From: Pseudomonadales bacterium
GTDB lineage: Bacteria; Pseudomonadota; Gammaproteobacteria; Pseudomonadales; IMCC2047
Assembly (NCBI GenBank): GCA_024234615.1
Contig: JACKNY010000001.1
Span: 1,268,501-1,332,500, forward strand
DNA length: 64,000 bases
Direction: 5' to 3'
In this document: positions 58,700 through 64,000 of the stretch, one piece after another
How positions within the stretch are numbered: the stretch's first letter is position 1
How the letters are laid out: each line of letters opens with the position of its first letter
Program-made: the position numbers and the translations under genes
The notes under the pieces: model-generated
Seen by the model: only the letters and a program-made list of their open reading frames with translations
Told to the model about the DNA's origin: nothing
Database searches by the model: none

Positions 58700-59707
58700 G
58701 TGAACAAGCTAGTAGAGGCTTGGTATCAGGGCAGCCCTTGGTTGTCGCTACTCAAACCCCTTTCGACATTATTCCGTTGGCAAGCGGAAAAACGGCGTAA
58801 TGCTTACCTCAGTGGAAAAAAAAGCAGTTGGCGTGCGTCGGTCCCGGTGATTGTTGTCGGCAACATCTCTGTTGGCGGCGTTGGCAAAACACCCCTGGTG
58901 GCTTGGTTGGCGCAAATCTTACAGGAGGCGGGCTATAAGCCGGGTATTGTCAGTCGTGGTTATGGCAGCCGGGCACCGCGATATCCCTTTGATGTCAGTC
59001 CCGATACAAATGTGATTGAATGTGGCGATGAGCCTATGCTGTTGGCGCAAAATACGCGTTGCCCGGTGGTTATCGACGCTGATCGCGTTGCGGCGGTAAA
59101 GTTCTTACTGAAACACCACGCTTGTGACCTGATCATTAGTGATGACGGCATGCAGCACTACGCACTGGCACGCGATCTCGAGATTGCGGTAATTGATGGT
59201 AGCAGAGGGCTGGGTAATGGCCTTTGTTTACCGGCTGGGCCGCTGCGTGAACCACCGTCAAGGTTACAAGAAGTTGATTTTATCCTGGTTAATGGTGAGG
59301 GCTTTGTGCCTGTCCAGCCTCACTATCGAATGAGCATAGTCCCTGGGCAGTTGCAGAATCTGGTTTCAAAATCCTCACTTCCTGGTAATGCCTTAGCGAC
59401 TCAAGCTCCAGTGCATGGGGTGGCGGGAATCGGCAATCCGAGCCGCTTTTTTGCTACCTTGAGGTCGATGGGTTATCAAGTGATGGAGCATGAGTTCCCT
59501 GATCATCATCAGTTTAGAGCTAAGGACCTTTCTTTTAATGATGGCCTAGCCGTTATCATAACAGAGAAAGATGCAGTAAAATGTGCCGCGATTGCGCATG
59601 ATCAATGCTGGTGTTTGCGGGTCAGTGCTGAGTTGCCAGCCTTGTTTAAAAATGCGTTAATCGATAGGATTTCCGTACTTTCAGCCCACCCAAAAACCAA
59701 TGTTTAG
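58700..59707 (+). CDS. lpxK: Tetraacyldisaccharide 4'-kinase LpxK
   Basis: 335 residues. It phosphorylates the lipid A precursor disaccharide at the 4' position in the inner membrane. GTG start at 58700. The N-terminus has a hydrophobic helix (LLKPLSTLFRW), the Walker A GNISVGGVGKTPLVAWLAQI (about 53-72), the DDGMQHYALARDLEIAVIDG region (catalytic Asp pair) and LPAGPLREPPSRLQEVDFIL, all hallmark LpxK. Full length; 35 bases after exbD, and followed 8 bases later by the Trm112-type gene and kdsB. Confidence 0.95.
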   Translation: MNKLVEAWYQGSPWLSLLKPLSTLFRWQAEKRRNAYLSGKKSSWRASVPVIVVGNISVGGVGKTPLVAWLAQILQEAGYKPGIVSRGYGSRAPRYPFDVSPDTNVIECGDEPMLLAQNTRCPVVIDADRVAAVKFLLKHHACDLIISDDGMQHYALARDLEIAVIDGSRGLGNGLCLPAGPLREPPSRLQEVDFILVNGEGFVPVQPHYRMSIVPGQLQNLVSKSSLPGNALATQAPVHGVAGIGNPSRFFATLRSMGYQVMEHEFPDHHQFRAKDLSFNDGLAVIITEKDAVKCAAIAHDQCWCLRVSAELPALFKNALIDRISVLSAHPKTNV

Positions 59708-59715
59708 GAAAATGA

Positions 59716-59901
59716 ATGGATAGACGACTGTTAAATATTCTGGCTTGCCCTATTTGTAAGGGCGAACTAAAACACGATGCTGAGAAGAAAGAGCTTATTT
59801 GTAAGTTTGACGGCTTGGCGTTTCCAATTCGAGATGACATTCCGGTGATGTTGGAGCAGGAGGCACGTTCGCTTTCCACCGACGAACGGTTGGAAAAATA
59901 G
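59716..59901 (+). CDS. ycaR: Trm112/YcaR-family small zinc-ribbon-like protein
   Basis: 61 residues: DRRLLNILACPICKGELKHD then KELICKFDGLAFPIRDDIPV and MLEQEARSL. CXXC plus one Cys (C11, C14, C36 by count) suggests an incomplete zinc ribbon, as in YcaR, which usually lies between lpxK and kdsB. Role unknown; Trm112 relatives activate methyltransferases in eukaryotes and archaea. Ribosome site GGAAAATGA overlaps the ATG. Confidence 0.93.
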   Translation: MDRRLLNILACPICKGELKHDAEKKELICKFDGLAFPIRDDIPVMLEQEARSLSTDERLEK

Positions 59902-59910
59902 CTACCTACC

Positions 59911-60690
59911 ATGTCCTTTAACATCATTATTCCTGCGCGCTATGCCTCTACACGTTTGCCCGGTAAACCGTTACTGGATATCGCCGGTAAACCCATGCTG
60001 CAACATGTCTATGAACAGGCCAGGATGAGTGCTGCCCAACAAGTTGTTATCGCCACTGATGATTTACGTATTGAAGCAGCTGCGCATGCTTTTGGCGCCA
60101 AGGTTTGCTTAACGTCAGCCGATCATTTATCAGGTACGGATCGGTTAGAGGAGGTCACGAGAAAGCTCGGTTTTAGCGATGATGAAATTATCGTTAATGT
60201 ACAGGGTGATGAGCCGCTGATTCCTCCGAGTATTATCGATCAAGTTGCCGAGCTACTGAGTGTCGATACGGCAGCGGGTATGGCGACACTGAGTGAACCT
60301 ATTGTTGAAGCAGCGCATTTATTTAACCCTAACACCGTGAAGCTGGTTGCGGATGGACAGGGGTATGCGCTTTATTTCAGTCGTGCTCCCATACCCTGGG
60401 CTCGCGATGAGTTCTCTTCGCTAACGTTGGAGTGTACCGAGGGTACTGAACTACCGATAAGTGCAAACTATCAACGTCATATTGGTATTTATGCCTACCG
60501 TGTAAAATTTTTACATCAATTTGTACAATGGCCGGTGGCACCGATTGAAATGACAGAATCCCTAGAACAGCTTCGAGCCATGTGGAATGGTGTAAAAATT
60601 AGGGTGGCGCCAGCACTTGAGTCACCGCCTGCAGGTGTTGATACGGAAGCAGATCTAGCGCGGGTGAGGAAAATTCTATCTTGCAGATAG
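59911..60690 (+). CDS. kdsB: 3-deoxy-manno-octulosonate cytidylyltransferase KdsB
   Basis: 259 residues. It activates Kdo with CTP to CMP-Kdo for lipopolysaccharide. Starts MSFNIIIPARYASTRLPGKP (the nucleotide-binding loop with Arg and Lys). Conserved motifs include VVIATDDLRIEAAAHAFGAK, LTSADHLSGTDRLEE, VNVQGDEPLIPPSIIDQV, the metal site in YFSRAPIPW and the family end VDTEADLARVRKI. Full length, same operon as lpxK. Start overlaps no gene; it follows the Trm112-type gene after 9 bases. Confidence 0.97.
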   Translation: MSFNIIIPARYASTRLPGKPLLDIAGKPMLQHVYEQARMSAAQQVVIATDDLRIEAAAHAFGAKVCLTSADHLSGTDRLEEVTRKLGFSDDEIIVNVQGDEPLIPPSIIDQVAELLSVDTAAGMATLSEPIVEAAHLFNPNTVKLVADGQGYALYFSRAPIPWARDEFSSLTLECTEGTELPISANYQRHIGIYAYRVKFLHQFVQWPVAPIEMTESLEQLRAMWNGVKIRVAPALESPPAGVDTEADLARVRKILSCR

Positions 60691-60771
60691 CTGCTGTGAG
60701 TTATCAGCTCGTGGTATTAACTAGTAACTATGATTGGCAATCCGTAAATCAGATATTGGTCACAACTGACG

Positions 60772-61245
60772 ATGATTAAAGTACTTTTTGTTTGCTTGGG
60801 TAATATTTGCCGCTCGCCTACGGCGGATGCGGTATTCAATAAAATGGTTGCCGATGCTGGTTTAACGGATGCTATTTTGGTCGATTCCGCAGGCACGGGT
60901 AGTTGGCATATCGGCTATCCACCGGATCGCCGCGCCACTGAAGTTGCAGCTACTCGGGGATATGATTTGTCACCCTTGCGTGCGCGCCAAATCAGCGTGG
61001 AGGATTTTGATAAATTCGATTATATCTTAGCGATGGATGGCGCTAACCTATCTGCAATGCTGGCTATGTGCCCTGAACAGCACTGGCATAAACTGAGTTT
61101 GTTTTTAAACTTTGCGCCAGCATTAGAAGAAGCCGATGTGCCAGATCCTTATTATGGCGAAGAGGAGGGCTTTCATCTGGTATTAGATATGGTCGAAGCT
61201 GCATCGGCGGGTTTGCTTGCACAACTCCGACAGTCTTTGCAATAA
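60772..61245 (+). CDS. Low-molecular-weight protein tyrosine phosphatase
   Basis: 157 residues. P-loop CX5R in VLFVCLGNICRSPTADAVFN (Cys 8, Arg 14) and general-acid Asp in EEADVPDPYYGEEEGFHLVL are both present. AGTGSWHIGYPPDRRATEVA and RARQISVEDFDKFDYILAMD are family motifs. In envelope contexts such enzymes (Wzb-like) often control tyrosine kinases for capsule or polysaccharide export, but no cognate kinase gene is here. It lies between kdsB and murB as in Pseudomonas and relatives. Confidence 0.94.
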   Translation: MIKVLFVCLGNICRSPTADAVFNKMVADAGLTDAILVDSAGTGSWHIGYPPDRRATEVAATRGYDLSPLRARQISVEDFDKFDYILAMDGANLSAMLAMCPEQHWHKLSLFLNFAPALEEADVPDPYYGEEEGFHLVLDMVEAASAGLLAQLRQSLQ

Positions 61246-61266
61246 CGCTTGCTAGGTTATAACAGT

Positions 61267-62283
61267 ATGCAAATTGAAACCGACTATTCGTTGCGAACAC
61301 ATAATAGTTTCGGTTTTGATGTTACCGCCCGATTCTGGGCGCAAGCGCAGAGTACCGATGACATTTGCGAAGCTCTTCAATATGCCAAAGCACAGCGCGT
61401 ACCCTTAATGGTGTTAGGAGAGGGTAGTAATCTGGTATTTACCGCAGCCTATCCCGGTCTGGCTTTAAATGTTGCTATTCGAGGTAAGCAAATTGTTCGG
61501 GAAGACTCACAGCATATATGGGTGCGTGTGGGTGCTGGAGAAAATTGGCATGATTTTGTCCAGTGGAGTCTTGTGCATCAGTACTTTGGTTTAGAGAACC
61601 TCATTTTAATTCCCGGGTCTGTGGGTGCTGCACCTATTCAAAACATTGGTGCTTATGGTGTCGAGGTGAAAAGCTGTTTTGATCAGTTAGAGGCGGTTGA
61701 GCGGGATACCGGAGTGCTGGTGGTATTTGATAAAGAATCCTGTGAATTTGATTATCGGAATAGTGTATTCAAAAGTAAGCTTCAAGATCGCTACATTATT
61801 TCTCAGGTTACCTTTCGGTTGAATAAAACGCCAGACCTGGTGACGGGTTATGGCGATGTCGAGGCTGAATTAAAGTCCCAAGGGCTCGCCGACTACGAAG
61901 CAATTAATGTCGCCGAGGCGGTTAGTCGAATTCGGCGGCGAAAACTTCCTGATCCCCGGGTTATTGGCAATGCCGGGAGTTTTTTTAAAAATCCAATCAT
62001 CAGCCGTGAGCGATTTGAGCAATTAAAAAGCAGCTTCCCTAAACTGGTTGGCTATGAAGATTGTGGTAGCGTGAAAGTGGCGGCGGGCTGGATGGTGGAT
62101 TATTGTGGTTGGAAGGGTAAGCGAGAAGGCGATGCGGGCGTCCATGATCAGCAGGCGCTAGTGCTGGTTAACTATGGTTGCGCGAACGGCGCACAGGTGC
62201 TTGATTTGGCGGCTAAAATTCAGGATTCGGTAAAGCAAACCTTTGGTATTGATTTAGAGTTCGAGCCGCAGATTTATCCGTGA
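61267..62283 (+). CDS. murB: UDP-N-acetylenolpyruvoylglucosamine reductase MurB
   Basis: 338 residues from ATG 61267 (an earlier in-frame TTG at 61249 is unlikely). It reduces the enolpyruvyl group to make UDP-MurNAc in peptidoglycan synthesis. FAD-binding GEGSNLVFTAAYPGLALNVA and IPGSVGAAPIQNIGAYGVEV, the proton-donor Ser in GNAGSFFKNPIIS (about 239), the KVAAGWMVDYCGWKG segment and the catalytic Glu near LEFEPQIYP are visible. Type I enzyme like E. coli. Last gene of the envelope block; a strong hairpin follows. Confidence 0.96.
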   Translation: MQIETDYSLRTHNSFGFDVTARFWAQAQSTDDICEALQYAKAQRVPLMVLGEGSNLVFTAAYPGLALNVAIRGKQIVREDSQHIWVRVGAGENWHDFVQWSLVHQYFGLENLILIPGSVGAAPIQNIGAYGVEVKSCFDQLEAVERDTGVLVVFDKESCEFDYRNSVFKSKLQDRYIISQVTFRLNKTPDLVTGYGDVEAELKSQGLADYEAINVAEAVSRIRRRKLPDPRVIGNAGSFFKNPIISRERFEQLKSSFPKLVGYEDCGSVKVAAGWMVDYCGWKGKREGDAGVHDQQALVLVNYGCANGAQVLDLAAKIQDSVKQTFGIDLEFEPQIYP

Positions 62284-62307
62284 CCGACTGACTGCGAAAA
62301 ACGAGTC

Positions 62308-62334
62308 CATCCGCAGTCATTGTGACTGCGGATG
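62308..62334. terminator. Convergent hairpin between murB and rne
   Basis: CATCCGCAGTCA (62308-62319), loop TTG, TGACTGCGGATG (62323-62334): a perfect 12-base stem. Both downstream directions have short T or A runs (GTATTCGTTTTAT on +; GACTCGTTTTTCG on -), so it can serve as a bidirectional terminator. Confidence 0.8.
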
Positions 62335-62343
62335 GTATTCGTT

Positions 62344-64000
62344 TTATACCTTTTGAGTGAGATTATCTTCCGGCGGGTTCGTGGTTTTATCGCTTTTCGC
62401 GAGCTGTTCGTCGTCCGGCGTATCCTCTTTTATAGGTTCTTTGGTTTGTTCTTCTGGCTCAGTTGGTTTCGGCTCCAGAGTAACGTTTATTGCTTCCGCA
62501 TTTTCCAAACTTAGCTTCAGGTTTTTACTTTCCAAAAATGACGTAGAAATTTCCGGTTGTGAGTCCGAGTGTTTTGTTTCGACGTCGGGACTGTCGTTAG
62601 TCGGCAAAGCGATAACAGTTGCTGTCTCGGCCGCTTCAACCCGTTCTACAGAGGGTTCTGCCTGGGTGTCGCCGATTATTTCAGGCTTTTCGGTAACGGC
62701 GTCCGGTGACGGTTTCTGAGCGGCGAGCTTTTCCTGCTCCTGTTGGCGGCGCTTTATTTCCCTTGGGTCATTGGGCGCGCGCTGGGGTTTATGTGGAGCT
62801 GGTGGTTTTGTATCCTCAGGGGTGCTAACAGCAGTTGTTTCTGAACCTTCGGCACCGCTTGCCGTGTTTTCTGAGGTCGCAGATACGGCTTGAGACTGCT
62901 CATCTTTAGCTGCGGTTTCCACCACCACGGAAGTAGGTTCCTTTCGAGACGGAGCTGGTTCTTCCAAAATCAACTGCTCGGTCTTCTCTGCAGGCATCTG
63001 ACCCAGCTTGTTCGGTGTCGCAGCTAGATCAGTCTGAGCTGCCGATTCGGGCGCCATGTCCTGCGTCGGAACCGTTACTCGCTCAGGCTTGTTGCCCTCG
63101 TCATTTTTGTTACCTGAGTTGTCCTGCGCAACATTAGTTTCAGAGGCTGCAGCCGCTTCCGGCACGGTTGGCTGCACGAACAGCTTCTCTTCAGGACGGG
63201 GAGCTTTGGTCTCGTTATCAACAGCTTCTTGGGCTTTTGCCATATCGACGCTAGCGGTTACTGCCGCCAAATTTGTGGTAGCTTGCGTTTCCTTACCTAG
63301 TTTTTTGCTTTCCGTCGTGTTAAAGGACGGTGATTTTTCAGGCTCGGAAACAGTGCTTGTGGATGATTGCCGCGCGGGGTGACTGCCACTTTTAGCAGAG
63401 GTCTTGTCCTGAGCCTGGGTTTGAGGCGTAGCGTTATTGGCCGACTGAACATCGGAGTTCTCCTTTGGTTGCCCCCCCCGATTACGCTCACGGCGTTGCG
63501 GTGAACGATTGCCGCCCCGTGTACGAACATTTTTATTAGCGGACGCCGCACCTGCAGCCGCCGCTGGAGTAGCTTCTTTAACTTCTTCTTCAGAGGCCGG
63601 TTTGCGTGTCTTTGCCGGTTGGCGGTTACCGCCACTTTTCCTATTTCTGGTGCGAGTTGTCTCGCCGCCTTCAGTACTGCCACCTTTACTGTTACGTCTT
63701 GGTGGACGTTTTTGTTGCTCAGGCTTAACACTGCTGGGTTTTGCTTTTGATGAATCGGGTTTTGTTTCAACGGTTGCAGGTTTACTTTCAGGGCTACCAA
63801 GTAAAGCGCCAAAGAACCGTTTGATCAAGCTGGGTTTCTCTGAATGCTCAACCTCTACGGGTCTCGTCGGGTGAGGGTTCGAAGGAATGACGGTTTTTAC
63901 GGCCGCAACCGCTCGTTTCGGGCTGCTCACAATGGTGGTTGGCTTACTGTCTTCCTCATCCGGTTCGATAAGGTCGTAACTGGCATCGGTGGTATGAATG
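62344..64000 (-). CDS. rne: Ribonuclease E, C-terminal scaffold part; N-terminus beyond the window
   Basis: The minus-strand frame is open to the window edge, with TTDASYDLIEPDEEDSKPTT read before the GTG at 63930, so the catalytic N-terminal half lies outside. What is visible is the intrinsically disordered scaffold of RNase E: rich in Lys, Arg, Pro, Glu, Thr. An amphipathic membrane-binding segment EKPSLIKRFFGALLGS is followed by an Arg-rich RNA-binding block (KRPPRRNSKGG to RRERNRGGQPKENSD). A long acidic Ala/Thr/Glu linker runs to the C-terminus, where degradosome partners would bind. The RNase E identity is inferred from this composition, the MTS-like helix and the murB neighbour seen in related genomes. 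It is about 550 residues of tail. Confidence 0.82.
   Translation of the reverse strand, partial: IHTTDASYDLIEPDEEDSKPTTIVSSPKRAVAAVKTVIPSNPHPTRPVEVEHSEKPSLIKRFFGALLGSPESKPATVETKPDSSKAKPSSVKPEQQKRPPRRNSKGGSTEGGETTRTRNRKSGGNRQPAKTRKPASEEEVKEATPAAAAGAASANKNVRTRGGNRSPQRRERNRGGQPKENSDVQSANNATPQTQAQDKTSAKSGSHPARQSSTSTVSEPEKSPSFNTTESKKLGKETQATTNLAAVTASVDMAKAQEAVDNETKAPRPEEKLFVQPTVPEAAAASETNVAQDNSGNKNDEGNKPERVTVPTQDMAPESAAQTDLAATPNKLGQMPAEKTEQLILEEPAPSRKEPTSVVVETAAKDEQSQAVSATSENTASGAEGSETTAVSTPEDTKPPAPHKPQRAPNDPREIKRRQQEQEKLAAQKPSPDAVTEKPEIIGDTQAEPSVERVEAAETATVIALPTNDSPDVETKHSDSQPEISTSFLESKNLKLSLENAEAINVTLEPKPTEPEEQTKEPIKEDTPDDEQLAKSDKTTNPPEDNLTQKV

Noticed and set aside
62357..63874. Several long + strand frames opposite the rne tail (62357-62719, 63056-63382, 63509-63874).
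   Set aside because: They are antisense to a long low-complexity Lys/Pro/Ala/Glu-rich gene; their translations are Ser/Leu-rich and carry no motifs or ribosome sites.

Overview
The window looks like a chromosomal segment of a marine gammaproteobacterium, probably near Cellvibrionales/Spongiibacteraceae. That placement is an inference from gene order and protein style, not a database result. Supporting points are a Pseudomonas-like block (exbB-exbD-lpxK-Trm112-kdsB-protein tyrosine phosphatase-murB facing rne), a split class II ribonucleotide reductase (nrdJa/nrdJb), the large form of isocitrate lyase, a dnaX-ybaB-recR block preceded by 4.5S RNA, and three TonB-dependent receptors. I see no tRNA, rRNA operon, CRISPR array or intact transposase.

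Layout. 1-4.4 kb: the 3' part of ptsP, a MgtC-like membrane protein and a PAS-GGDEF-EAL protein. 4.9-16 kb: a lone carbamoyltransferase, two paralogous TonB receptors, and a sensory operon (response regulator, periplasmic binding protein, hybrid kinase) that probably controls nutrient uptake. 16-30.9 kb: mostly housekeeping. It holds an ArsR/AhpD-like pair, a methyltransferase/kinase pair, 4.5S RNA, dnaX, ybaB, recR, rnd, ycgL, ycgN, an HDAC-family hydrolase, htpG with a near-consensus sigma-32 promoter, and nrdJab behind two NrdR boxes.

31.1-35.6 kb is the accessory hot spot. It is a row of attC-like sites separating short AT-rich genes on the + strand, with no integrase in view (an array of the kind called CALIN, or the distal part of a chromosomal integron). 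The cassettes carry a decayed gene, an almost gene-free 1.1-kb cassette, two small membrane proteins and an HNH endonuclease. A palindromic repeat and a ccdAB toxin-antitoxin pair with a frameshifted toxin follow. Next, 35.8-37.2 kb encodes an unusual membrane protein carrying pieces of an RND-pump porter domain without the pump.

37.4-48.3 kb: an SLC13-type permease, an AraC regulator divergent from a TonB receptor and a PQQ-cytochrome c lipoprotein dehydrogenase, then aceA divergent from a LysR regulator. 48.4-53 kb: mnmA-hflD-purB and an unrecognised membrane-anchored protein. 53-57.4 kb: an internally duplicated reductive-dehalogenase-like protein divergent from an IclR regulator, a secreted Cys-repeat protein and a PhyH-family dioxygenase. 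57.6-64 kb: the exbB-to-murB envelope block converging on rne, which runs off the window end.
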